Of a DNA stretch of 64,000 nucleotides, positions 27,487 to 36,204 are shown piece after piece (the stretch's first letter is position 1; each line of letters starts with the position of its first letter). The translations under genes and the position numbers were made by a program. The notes under the pieces are model-generated. The model was given only the letters and a program-made list of their open reading frames with translations. It was not told the origin of the DNA and ran no database searches. The stretch covers positions 3,038,001 through 3,102,000 of the forward strand of contig OZ253939.1 in assembly GCA_965267245.1 (NCBI GenBank), read 5' to 3'. Origin of the DNA: JANSWY01 sp965267245. GTDB taxonomy: Bacteria > Bacteroidota > Bacteroidia > Cytophagales > Cyclobacteriaceae.

Positions 27487-27552
27487 CTCAAAATTCTATA
27501 AGGATTATTCAAAATTCTGTAAATCCTTCTTTCAAAGAAATCCGTATCTTTG
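27487..27552 (+). promoter_or_regulatory. Tandem direct repeats and minus-7 element of the cus-like operon
   Basis: Repeats CTCAAAATTCTATAA (27487-27501) and TTCAAAATTCTGTAA (27508-27522) start 21 bp apart. The minus-7 element TATCTTTG (27545-27552) matches TAnnTTTG and starts 37 bp after the second repeat. Sequence and spacing repeat those before copA, so the HMA-AraC protein probably activates both units. Confidence 0.65.
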
Positions 27553-27558
27553 ATTGAA

Positions 27559-27975
27559 GTGAAAAAAATTCTCTCCATAGCACTAGCTTTAATTATGCTT
27601 TCTACCAATATGGGGTTTGCAGTAGCAACCCATTATTGTGGTGGTATGGCAGTAGAATCACAATTGGTCTTTGGTCATGAAGCTTTGGATTGTGGCATGG
27701 CCAATATGGATAAAGGTTGTGAAATTCCACTAGAAGGTACGCACCTGAGCAAAAAGCCTTGCTGTGAAAACAAGTATCAGTCCCTTGATACGGAAGATGA
27801 CTTCAAGCCTACCATTGTTCAAAGCATGGTTAACGTTGAGTTTGCCGCAGCATTTGCCGTTACCTTTCTTCACTTACCCATTTCTTCAATTGATGAAGAA
27901 CCTCAATACGCGAATTATTCGCCCCCTCTGATTGATCAGGACATATCGGTCTTGCATCAAGTATTCCTTATATAG
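27559..27975 (+). CDS. Secreted HYC/CC-type small metal-related protein
   Basis: The protein (138 residues from GTG at 27559) starts KKILSIALALIMLSTNMGFA, a signal peptide, then THYCGG, later a LDCGMANMDKGC stretch and PCCENKYQS. The HYC...CC pattern is known from a Bacteroidota family found next to metal efflux genes, with no known biochemical role. A TTG at 27550 would lie inside the minus-7 element, so the GTG is preferred; the message would then be almost leaderless. Cys, His and Met residues suggest periplasmic copper binding, which is inference. It heads the operon that leads into the RND efflux genes. Confidence 0.78.
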   Translation: MKKILSIALALIMLSTNMGFAVATHYCGGMAVESQLVFGHEALDCGMANMDKGCEIPLEGTHLSKKPCCENKYQSLDTEDDFKPTIVQSMVNVEFAAAFAVTFLHLPISSIDEEPQYANYSPPLIDQDISVLHQVFLI

Positions 27976-28091
27976 GTCAGCATAATATGATTACTCAGAC
28001 CCTGCAATTCCTGTCGGGTCTATAGGCTATTTGCCTTTTTGAACAATCTCATTCTGGTTCTACCAGAGGTTCAATTCTAATTATTCATATT
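27976..28091 (+). other. Leader region of the RND efflux gene with a weak stem-loop
   Basis: The gap holds 6-bp arms AGACCC (27997-28002) and GGGTCT (28016-28021) with a 13-base loop. There is no T-run and no clear promoter, so it may be an mRNA-processing or attenuating structure within the operon. Confidence 0.3.
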
Positions 28092-31000
28092 ATGCTGAAT
28101 CGGATAATAAAATATTTTTTAGAGAATAAGTTAGTCACTGTTCTCATACTCATTGGCTTCATTGCCTGGGGTGTGGTTACCGCCCCTTTTGGCTGGGAAG
28201 TAGGTGCTTTACCTTCAGACCCTGTCCCTGTGGATGCGATACCAGATATTGGTGAAAACCAGCAAATCGTATTCACACAATGGTCAGGACGGTCTCCGCA
28301 AGACATTGAAGATCAGATTTCCTATCCATTAACTACTTACCTGCTGGGAATTCCCGGAGTAAAGTCCATTCGTAGTTCGTCTATTTTTGGATTTTCCAGC
28401 ATCTACATCATCTTCAGTGAGGACATCGAATTCTACTGGTCACGTTCTCGTATCTTGGAGAAACTCAACTCCCTTCCCTCCGGATTATTACCGGATGGAG
28501 TGCAACCGGCACTGGGGCCAGATGCTACTGCTTTGGGGCAGGTGTACTGGTACACCATCGAAGGCCGAGATAAAAACGGAAGCCCGACTGGAGGTTGGGA
28601 TCTCCACGAAATTCGCACGGTACAAGACTTCTATGTAAAGTATGGACTGAATGCCACCGAAGGCGTATCGGAGGTGGCTTCTATCGGAGGCTTTGTCAAA
28701 GAATATCAGGTAGATGTAAATCCCGATGCACTGAAAGCTTATGACATCCCCTTACACAAAGTAATGATGGCAGTGCAAAAGTCCAATCGGGATGTTGGGG
28801 CGAAAACCATCGAGATCAACCAAGCTGAGTACCTGGTGCGAGGATTGGGATACGTAAAAGAAGTAGAGGATATTGAAAAAGCAGTTGTAGCAGTTCAGGA
28901 TAATGTTCCTGTTCGCGTCCGGGACATTGGAGTCGTGAGCCTGGGGCCTGCCACACGCAGGGGCTTATTAGATAAAGACGGAGCAGAGGTAGTCGGTGGT
29001 GTGATCGTAGCTCGTTATGGAGCAAATCCTTTACAGGTAATTAATAATGTAAAAGATAAGATCAAAGAAATTGCACCAGGGCTGCCCAAGAAAATATTGA
29101 GTAATGGAATAGAAAGTCAACTCACTATTGTACCCTTCTATGATCGTTCTCAGCTTATCTATGAAACATTAGGCACGCTAGAGGAAGCCATTTCACTGCA
29201 ATTGCTCATCACCATTTTGGTGGTAATCGTGATGGTGTATAATCTGAGAGCTTCATTTCTCATTTCAAGCATCCTACCTATTTCAGTATTGATGGTGTTT
29301 ATCGCTATGCGCTATTTTGGCGTTGATGCCAATATCGTGGCACTATCAGGTATCGCCATTGCCATTGGTACGATGGTGGATTTGGGCGTTATCCTGTCTG
29401 AAAATATTATCAAGCACTTAGACGAAGCACCTCCTAGCCAAAAACTGATAGATACCATTTACAATGGAGCATCGGAAGTTGCCACAGCCATACTGACGGC
29501 TGTTTCAACCACCATTGTGAGCTTTATTCCGGTCTTTACCATGCAAGCCGCAGAAGGGAAATTATTTGGCCCATTGGCCTTTACTAAAACCTTTGCATTA
29601 ATAGCCGCATTGTTGGTGAGTTTATTGATCATGCCCACGTTGGCTCACTGGTTTTTTGGCTTCAGAATCAATAACAAATACCTCAAAAAATATGGGAGCT
29701 ACGCTTTAGTACTACTTGGAATCACAGGACTGTTCATTGGTCAGATATGGGGTGGAGTATTGCTAATACTGTTTGGGGCAATCGGAATCCTAAAGAATAT
29801 TTTCAACGCTAAAAAAGAAAGCTTCTCCAGGCCTGTATCATTCCTCTTTAATTATGCCGAGTTAATCATTGTACTCGTTGGCGTAATCTGGCTCTTAGCC
29901 AAATATTGGCTGCCACTAGGTGCCTCACAGTCCCTATTACTCAACTTTTTGTTTGTGACCCTACTGGTTGGCGTGATACTAGGTGGATTTACACTATTGG
30001 AGTATCAATATAAGAGCATCCTAAACTGGTGCCTGAACAACAGAGTCAAGTTTCTTTTAATCCCTTCATTCATTGTACTACTTGGGGCTACTATTTGGCT
30101 GGGGTTTGATAAGGTGTTTGGCTTAGTGGCCAAAGGAGCTGAAGCGGTAAGCTGGGATATTAGTAATTCAAAAGGCTGGTCAGGTTTCGTCTCTACTTTC
30201 CCTGGAATCGAAAAAGAGTTCATGCCTTCACTGGACGAAGGAAGCTTTTTACTCATGCCTACCTCCATGCCTCATTCCGGCATGGCGTATAACCGCAAGG
30301 TGGTTGGCCAACTGGATATGCTGCTCTCTAATATTCCGGAGGTCGATCTAACAGTAGGGAAATTAGGGCGGGTAGAATCTGCACTGGATCCTGCACCCAT
30401 CAGCATGTATGAAAATACCATCAATTACAAGCCGGAATACCTGCTGAATAAGAAAGGCCATAGAGTTCGGTTTAAGGTCGATAAAGAAGGGCGGTTTATA
30501 CTCAAATCCGGTGATACACTGACCAACGAAGAGGCACTAAGCCAGGGAATCGGTATTGAGGACTTGACGGCAGACAACAATGGCAAGTACTTCCGAAACT
30601 GGCGTTCTCATATTCAATCTCCTGATGATATATGGAATGAAATCATCAAGGTAACTAAGATACCTGGTGTCACGTCCGCCCCAAAGTTGCAGCCTATCGA
30701 AACCCGTCTGGTGATGCTACAAACAGGTATGCGAGCACCCATGGGAATCAAAGTCTATGGCTCTGATCTTAAGACTATTGAAGCGTTTGGGATGCAACTA
30801 GAGGGAATACTCAAAGAAGTTCCTTCAGTAAAGGCAGAGGCGGTATTTGCAGATAGAATTGTAGGCAAGCCCTATTTGCATCTAAACATAGATCGGGAGG
30901 AAATCTCAAGATATGGTCTGAATGTAGAAGATGTCCAGCAGACCATTGAAACGGCTATAGGTGGCATGAAGATCACTTCCACGGTGGAAGGAAGAGAACG

Positions 31001-31916
31001 GTTCCCTGTTCGGGTGCGCTACCCTCGGGAGCTAAGAGATGATCCAAATTCACTCAGTAAAATACTAATAGCAACCCCAACGGGATCGCAAATCCCAATG
31101 GGTCAGCTAGTAGATTTTGAATACGTCAGAGGGCCACAGGCTATCAAAAGTGAAGAGACTTTCCTGGTAGGTTATGTACTGTTTGATCGAAATGATGGTT
31201 ATTCAGAAGTAAGTGTGGTCAATGATGCACAAGAATTGATTCAGGAAAGAATTGATTCAGGAGAACTCAAAATACCTGCTGGTATCAGCTACAAATTTTC
31301 AGGCAGTTATGAGAACCAGGTTCGGGCGGAAAAAAGGTTGTCTATCATCGTACCACTAGTACTTGGTATCGTTTTTCTAATTCTCTATTTCCAATTCAAG
31401 TCCGTCACTACTTCACTCATGGTTTTCACGGGAATAGCCATGGCCTTCAGTGGTGGATTTATCATGCTGTGGTTATACGGGCAGGCTTGGTTTGCAGACT
31501 TCTCTGTTTTCGGAACCAATTTCCGAGACCTCTTTCAAATGCATACCATCAATTTGAGTGTGGCTGTCTGGGTTGGTTTTATCGCTTTATTCGGTATTGC
31601 TACTGATGATGGGGTATTGATGGCCACCTATCTGGATCAAAGTTTTAAACGCAACAAAACGGACAATCTCAAGGGATTAAGAGCGGCTGTGGTTGAAGCT
31701 GGTCAAAGAAGGATCAAGCCAGCAATCATGACTTCAGCAACCACCATCATTGCGTTGCTGCCCATTTTGACTTCCACCGGACGTGGATCAGATATCATGA
31801 TTCCTATGGCCATCCCAGCCTTTGGAGGCATGATGATAGCTGCCGTCACCTACTTTATTGTGCCAGTGCTCTATGCCATACGTGAAGAACGAAAACTTAA
31901 AAAGCTACAATCATGA
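28092..31916 (+). CDS. cusA: CusA/CzcA family heavy-metal efflux RND permease
   Basis: The 1274-residue protein has the HME-RND pattern: N-terminal helix, VDAIPDIGENQQIVFTQWSG, central helices with GIAIAIGTMVDLGVILSEN, a second periplasmic region, and C-terminal helices (WVGFIALFGIATDDGVLMAT). It is about 230 residues longer than E. coli CusA (1047). The extra part is mostly an insertion of several hydrophobic helices near residues 535-690 and is usual in Bacteroidota members. It should use proton flow to move Cu(I)/Ag(I) from periplasm to outside. TolC and adaptor genes follow with overlap or a one-base gap, forming the complete tripartite pump. Confidence 0.93.
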   Translation: MLNRIIKYFLENKLVTVLILIGFIAWGVVTAPFGWEVGALPSDPVPVDAIPDIGENQQIVFTQWSGRSPQDIEDQISYPLTTYLLGIPGVKSIRSSSIFGFSSIYIIFSEDIEFYWSRSRILEKLNSLPSGLLPDGVQPALGPDATALGQVYWYTIEGRDKNGSPTGGWDLHEIRTVQDFYVKYGLNATEGVSEVASIGGFVKEYQVDVNPDALKAYDIPLHKVMMAVQKSNRDVGAKTIEINQAEYLVRGLGYVKEVEDIEKAVVAVQDNVPVRVRDIGVVSLGPATRRGLLDKDGAEVVGGVIVARYGANPLQVINNVKDKIKEIAPGLPKKILSNGIESQLTIVPFYDRSQLIYETLGTLEEAISLQLLITILVVIVMVYNLRASFLISSILPISVLMVFIAMRYFGVDANIVALSGIAIAIGTMVDLGVILSENIIKHLDEAPPSQKLIDTIYNGASEVATAILTAVSTTIVSFIPVFTMQAAEGKLFGPLAFTKTFALIAALLVSLLIMPTLAHWFFGFRINNKYLKKYGSYALVLLGITGLFIGQIWGGVLLILFGAIGILKNIFNAKKESFSRPVSFLFNYAELIIVLVGVIWLLAKYWLPLGASQSLLLNFLFVTLLVGVILGGFTLLEYQYKSILNWCLNNRVKFLLIPSFIVLLGATIWLGFDKVFGLVAKGAEAVSWDISNSKGWSGFVSTFPGIEKEFMPSLDEGSFLLMPTSMPHSGMAYNRKVVGQLDMLLSNIPEVDLTVGKLGRVESALDPAPISMYENTINYKPEYLLNKKGHRVRFKVDKEGRFILKSGDTLTNEEALSQGIGIEDLTADNNGKYFRNWRSHIQSPDDIWNEIIKVTKIPGVTSAPKLQPIETRLVMLQTGMRAPMGIKVYGSDLKTIEAFGMQLEGILKEVPSVKAEAVFADRIVGKPYLHLNIDREEISRYGLNVEDVQQTIETAIGGMKITSTVEGRERFPVRVRYPRELRDDPNSLSKILIATPTGSQIPMGQLVDFEYVRGPQAIKSEETFLVGYVLFDRNDGYSEVSVVNDAQELIQERIDSGELKIPAGISYKFSGSYENQVRAEKRLSIIVPLVLGIVFLILYFQFKSVTTSLMVFTGIAMAFSGGFIMLWLYGQAWFADFSVFGTNFRDLFQMHTINLSVAVWVGFIALFGIATDDGVLMATYLDQSFKRNKTDNLKGLRAAVVEAGQRRIKPAIMTSATTIIALLPILTSTGRGSDIMIPMAIPAFGGMMIAAVTYFIVPVLYAIREERKLKKLQS

Positions 31917-33148
31917 GAAAGAACATCATTTTACTATTGACTATCCTTGCTTGCGGCTTTTACGAACTCAAAGCGCAATCATTGGAGGACTATTTCAAAT
32001 TGGCCGCAGAAAATAACCCAGGGCTGCAAGCCAGGTACAAGGACTTTGAAGCAGCTCTTCAAAAGATACCGCAAGCCAGCACCTTACCGGATCCCACATT
32101 TTCATTCGGCTATTTCATATCACCTGTAGAGACGAGGGTCGGTCCACAAAGAGCCAGGTTCTCTTTGACTCAAATGTTTCCATGGTTCGGCACGCTGAGA
32201 TCAAAAGGAGACGCAGCAGCACTACTGGCTGATGCAAAATATGAAGCATTTCTGGATGCCCGAAACCAACTCTACTATCAGGTAGCAGCTTCCTACTATC
32301 CATTGTATGAGCTGGAGCGGTGGACTGTACTGGAGCAGGAAAACATAGAAATACTCGAATCCTACAAAACGATCTCCACTAAGCAATTTGAAAATGGTAA
32401 TGGCGCTATGGTTGATGTGTTGCGAGTGGATATTATGCTCAAAGATGCCTCTACTAACCTTCAAATTCTGAAAGAGAAAAGAAAGCCGTTGCTGGCAGCA
32501 TTCAATGCTTTGCTAAACAGAAATGAAAACGAGGAAGTGGTAATCAACGATACACTGGCAATCGAAACACTACTGGATGACTATCGAAGGGATAGCCTGC
32601 TCCTGGACAATCCCATCCTTAAACAAATAGAACTCAAATTGAAGGCAAGTGAGGAAATGGAGGAAGTAGCTATCAAGCAAGGTCTTCCAAAGTTCGGTGT
32701 AGGATTGGATTATGCAATAGTAGGAAACAGATCAGGAGTGGAACTGCCAGACAATGGGCAGGACATCCTAATGCCTATGGTGTCCATGAGCGTTCCCATT
32801 TTTCGCAAGAAGTACAATGCTGCGATCAAAGAGGCGCAGCTTTCGCAGGAAAGCTACCAACTTCAACGGGAAGACTACACAAATCGTCTGATTGCCAACT
32901 ATGAATCAACGGCCTTTGAGCTGGACAGAGAAAGGCAATTAATTGAGCTCTATGATCAGCAGATCGAAGAATCTCAACAAGCCCTTAACCTGCTCTACAC
33001 CGCTTACAGCAACTCAGGGAAAGAATTTGAAGAGGTACTCAGGATGCAGCAGCAATTACTGAAATATGAAAAAATGAAAGCCACTGCCATCACAAGGTAC
33101 TACACAGCACTGGCGAAACTCAATTACATCACGGCTAAAAAATACTAA
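31913..33148 (+). CDS. TolC family outer-membrane efflux protein
   Basis: The 411-residue protein has a signal peptide ending in ELKAQ and the long coiled-coil helices of the OEP family (for example QREDYTNRLIANYESTAFEL). It overlaps the cusA stop by four bases (ATGA) and precedes the adaptor gene by one base, so the three are one unit. It should form the outer-membrane duct of the copper/silver pump. Confidence 0.92.
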   Translation: MRKNIILLLTILACGFYELKAQSLEDYFKLAAENNPGLQARYKDFEAALQKIPQASTLPDPTFSFGYFISPVETRVGPQRARFSLTQMFPWFGTLRSKGDAAALLADAKYEAFLDARNQLYYQVAASYYPLYELERWTVLEQENIEILESYKTISTKQFENGNGAMVDVLRVDIMLKDASTNLQILKEKRKPLLAAFNALLNRNENEEVVINDTLAIETLLDDYRRDSLLLDNPILKQIELKLKASEEMEEVAIKQGLPKFGVGLDYAIVGNRSGVELPDNGQDILMPMVSMSVPIFRKKYNAAIKEAQLSQESYQLQREDYTNRLIANYESTAFELDRERQLIELYDQQIEESQQALNLLYTAYSNSGKEFEEVLRMQQQLLKYEKMKATAITRYYTALAKLNYITAKKY

Positions 33149-33149
33149 G

Positions 33150-34937
33150 ATGAAAATATCAATAAAGACATTAATCATAGTGGCAATTTCTACTCTTGCG
33201 AGTGGGCTGCTACTGGGCTGGCTATTTTTTGGAGGATCAGATAAGACCTCCAGTGAAGAGCACGATCATTCAACAGAAATGGCAGGAGAAACCACCTGGA
33301 CATGCTCAATGCATCCGCAGATAAGAAGTAATGAACCGGGCGATTGCCCAATCTGCGGCATGGACTTAATTCCGGTAGATCAGGAGGAGAATGAAGTCAA
33401 TGCAATGGCGGTAAGCATGTCTCCTACGGCTATGCAATTGGCTAACATATCTACATCCATTGTCGGCAAAATGAAGCCGGTCAAATCACTACGATTGAAT
33501 GGTAAGGTGCAGGAAGATGAACGATTAGTCTATTCTCAGTCCTCTCATATTCCGGGGAGGATCGAGAAATTGATGGTCAATTTCACTGGCGAGTATGTAA
33601 CAAAAGGTAAACCGATTGCCTACATCTACTCGCCCGATCTGGTTACGGCACAAGAGGAACTCTTCGAAGCAATCAAGATCAAGGAAAGTCAGCCGGCACT
33701 TTATCAGGCAGCAAAGGGCAAGCTAAAAAACTGGAAGCTAAGTGACAGACAGATTGAGAATATTATCAGTGGCGGAAAACCCCTAGACAGGTTTCCGATC
33801 AACGCAGATATTTCAGGTTATGTGACAGAAAAGAACGTAAACCTCGGAGACTACATCAAAAGAGGTCAATCCATCTATGAGATCGCCAACCTCTCTAAAG
33901 TTTGGGTATTGTTTGACCTCTACGAAAGTGACTTAACCTGGGTAAAAAAGGGTGACCAAGTCAGCTTCACGGTTGCGTCCCTGCCGGGTGAAGAATTTGA
34001 AAGTACGATTGATTTCATAGATCCTGTAATTGACCCGAAGACCAGAGTGGCGAAAGCCCGGATCGTGGTAAACAACAAAGACTTCAAACTGAAGCCTGAG
34101 ATGTTTGTCTCAGGCACCCTAAAGGCTCAACTACCTGCCCAATCCGATGCTGTAGTCGTTCCTAAAACAGCCGTTATGTGGACGGGTGAACGATCAGTGG
34201 TATATGTGAAAGAAACCACTGGAAAAGGTATCAGCTTTTTGATGCGGGAAGTTAAGCTGGGAGCTGCGCTAGGCGAAAGCTATCTCATCGAAGAAGGTCT
34301 GGAGCCGGGAGAAGAAATAGCCGTAAACGGTACTTTCAGCATTGATGCTGCTGCGCAGTTGGCTGGTAAAACAAGCATGATGAATCCGGACGGAGGGCCA
34401 GCTATGACAGGTCATAATCATGGTGGTTCTATGTCAACCCCTGTACAGACAAATCAATCTCGTGAATTATCGATCAAACAAGTCAATATCAGTGCGGAAG
34501 CTAAGAAGGCACTCCAACCTCTTTTTAGCGATTATCTCAAGGTCAAAGACGCATTGGTCAGCGACAATTTGAGCGAGGCACAGGAAGCTGCAATCCAATT
34601 TCAAAGTGACTTAGACAAAATAAACATGTCCCTTTTTACTGGACAGTCCCATCAGGTCTGGATGGAGTACAGCAGTCAGGCAAAACAAGCCCTGCAGCAT
34701 GTCTCACATTTTCAGGACATAATGGAAATGAGGAAAGCATTTCAGCCATTATCCAACGCAATGATTGGGTTGGCAAAGGCTTTCGATCCAACGGATGAAG
34801 CCATTTACATTCAGCACTGCCCAATGGCAAATAGCAATAAAGGAGCTGATTGGCTCAGTCTTTCAGATGAAATCAGAAACCCCTATTTCGGAGCGGATAT
34901 GCTCACGTGCGGGGAAGTAACAGAAGAACTTAAATAA
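33150..34937 (+). CDS. cusB: RND efflux adaptor (CusB-like) with metal-binding and DUF3347 domains
   Basis: The 595-residue protein has an N-terminal membrane anchor and then a heavy-metal-binding domain (TWTCSMHPQIRSNEPGDCPI, then CGMDLIPV). The barrel-sandwich and beta-barrel adaptor core covers residues about 110-400. A Met/His-rich linker (GHNHGGSM) and a C-terminal DUF3347 domain with CPMA and NPYFGADMLTCG follow. Adaptors of this kind join RND pump and outer-membrane duct and can hand over Cu(I). The free DUF3347 protein encoded next has the same C-terminal motif set. All three pump parts are encoded together. Confidence 0.92.
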   Translation: MKISIKTLIIVAISTLASGLLLGWLFFGGSDKTSSEEHDHSTEMAGETTWTCSMHPQIRSNEPGDCPICGMDLIPVDQEENEVNAMAVSMSPTAMQLANISTSIVGKMKPVKSLRLNGKVQEDERLVYSQSSHIPGRIEKLMVNFTGEYVTKGKPIAYIYSPDLVTAQEELFEAIKIKESQPALYQAAKGKLKNWKLSDRQIENIISGGKPLDRFPINADISGYVTEKNVNLGDYIKRGQSIYEIANLSKVWVLFDLYESDLTWVKKGDQVSFTVASLPGEEFESTIDFIDPVIDPKTRVAKARIVVNNKDFKLKPEMFVSGTLKAQLPAQSDAVVVPKTAVMWTGERSVVYVKETTGKGISFLMREVKLGAALGESYLIEEGLEPGEEIAVNGTFSIDAAAQLAGKTSMMNPDGGPAMTGHNHGGSMSTPVQTNQSRELSIKQVNISAEAKKALQPLFSDYLKVKDALVSDNLSEAQEAAIQFQSDLDKINMSLFTGQSHQVWMEYSSQAKQALQHVSHFQDIMEMRKAFQPLSNAMIGLAKAFDPTDEAIYIQHCPMANSNKGADWLSLSDEIRNPYFGADMLTCGEVTEELK

Positions 34938-34961
34938 TTAAACGCTTAAAAATTAATGATC

Positions 34962-35525
34962 ATGAAACAGAAAAAATCAATTCTAGCAGTAGTATGTGCA
35001 GCCATTCTTTTTGAATTTACCAGTTGTGGTAACTCACAAAAGCAAACCGCAGAAAATGACTATGCCGATCATCAGGCCATGGATCATTCAGATCACGATG
35101 CTCATCAATCTGCGAAACTTACAAAAGAGCAGACCCAACTGGTACTTGCTTCCTATTTGGAAGTAAAAGATGCACTCGTACAAACCGATGGTGAAGCGGC
35201 CAGCACTGCTGCAAAAGGGCTTCTGGACAACCTCGGTGATCACAAAAGTGAGCGCTTGGACAAAATCCGGTTTGATGCCGAACACATCAACGAAACAAAA
35301 GATGCGGGCCATCAGAGAGATCATTTCAATACGCTATCAGACAACATTTATGAGTTGATAAAAGCTAGTGAAGCAAATGAAAATACCATATACCGACAGT
35401 ATTGCCCGATGGCTTTTGACAACAAAGGAGCTTATTGGCTTAGCTCTGAAGAGCAAATTCGAAATCCATACTTCGGAGATCGAATGTTGAGCTGTGGGAG
35501 CGTGAAGGAAGTAATAAGTAAATAA
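34962..35525 (+). CDS. DUF3347 domain lipoprotein
   Basis: The protein (187 residues from ATG 34962; an ATG also stands at 34956) has a lipoprotein signal (AILFEFTSCGNS) and a His/Asp-rich linker (DHQAMDHSDHDAHQ). A DUF3347 domain follows with YRQYCPMAFDNKGAYW and NPYFGDRMLSCG. The same motif set occurs at the C-terminus of the adaptor encoded 24 bp upstream. The Cys, Met and His pattern suggests a periplasmic metal-binding protein that may feed the pump. Function is not established for the family. Confidence 0.83.
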   Translation: MKQKKSILAVVCAAILFEFTSCGNSQKQTAENDYADHQAMDHSDHDAHQSAKLTKEQTQLVLASYLEVKDALVQTDGEAASTAAKGLLDNLGDHKSERLDKIRFDAEHINETKDAGHQRDHFNTLSDNIYELIKASEANENTIYRQYCPMAFDNKGAYWLSSEEQIRNPYFGDRMLSCGSVKEVISK

Positions 35526-35566
35526 GAGATCACAAGTATATAAATATCCTAAACAGAACAGACAAT

Positions 35567-36130
35567 ATGGAAAACGAGCAGAAACACAAAAACAACTACG
35601 GTAAATTCTTCGCCATGATTGCAGCCTCTATGGTGGCGATGTTTTTCTTAATGTATACACACTCTTACCAGATTATTGATCATTTCTGGTTCAGTGAAAC
35701 TCGCTTCTTCATGACGCTTATTATGGCTGGGTCGATGATTATCATCATGCTCCTATTCATGCTCAACATGTATAAAAAGCGCAAGGTCAATATAGCGATC
35801 ATTATACTGGGAGTCTTGCTTATTGCTGGGGGTATCGGGCTTGTAAGAAGTCAGGTTACCGTCACGGGTGTAGACTATATGGAAGGGATGATTCCCCATC
35901 ATTCTATTGCCATCTTAACGAGCGAACGGGCTCAGATAAAAGATGTACGAGTAAGAAAGCTGGCTAACGAAATCATCAAAGCGCAGCGAAGGGAAATCAT
36001 GGAAATGGAATGGTTGATAAATGATATCCGAGAAAATGGGGCGGCAGAAACACAAGCGGAAGCAAAGAACAGACCCATACCCAAATTTGAAGGTTCACTG
36101 CAAGAAGAAACCAAAGAATTAAATGAATAG
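35567..36130 (+). CDS. DUF305 domain membrane protein
   Basis: The 187-residue protein has three hydrophobic helices (residues about 13-31, 45-66, 74-92) and then a DUF305 segment with DYMEGMIPHHSIAILTSERA and REIMEMEWLIND. DUF305 proteins carry conserved His and Met and are often found beside copper resistance genes; binding of copper is likely but unproven. It is 41 bp after the DUF3347 lipoprotein gene and 74 bp before copB, on the same strand. Confidence 0.85.
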   Translation: MENEQKHKNNYGKFFAMIAASMVAMFFLMYTHSYQIIDHFWFSETRFFMTLIMAGSMIIIMLLFMLNMYKKRKVNIAIIILGVLLIAGGIGLVRSQVTVTGVDYMEGMIPHHSIAILTSERAQIKDVRVRKLANEIIKAQRREIMEMEWLINDIRENGAAETQAEAKNRPIPKFEGSLQEETKELNE

Positions 36131-36204
36131 TGTAGGCTTAAAGCTGATCCCTTTACAAGAGCTACATAGGGTAGCTTGATTTTGACATCTAAAAATATAA
36201 TACA

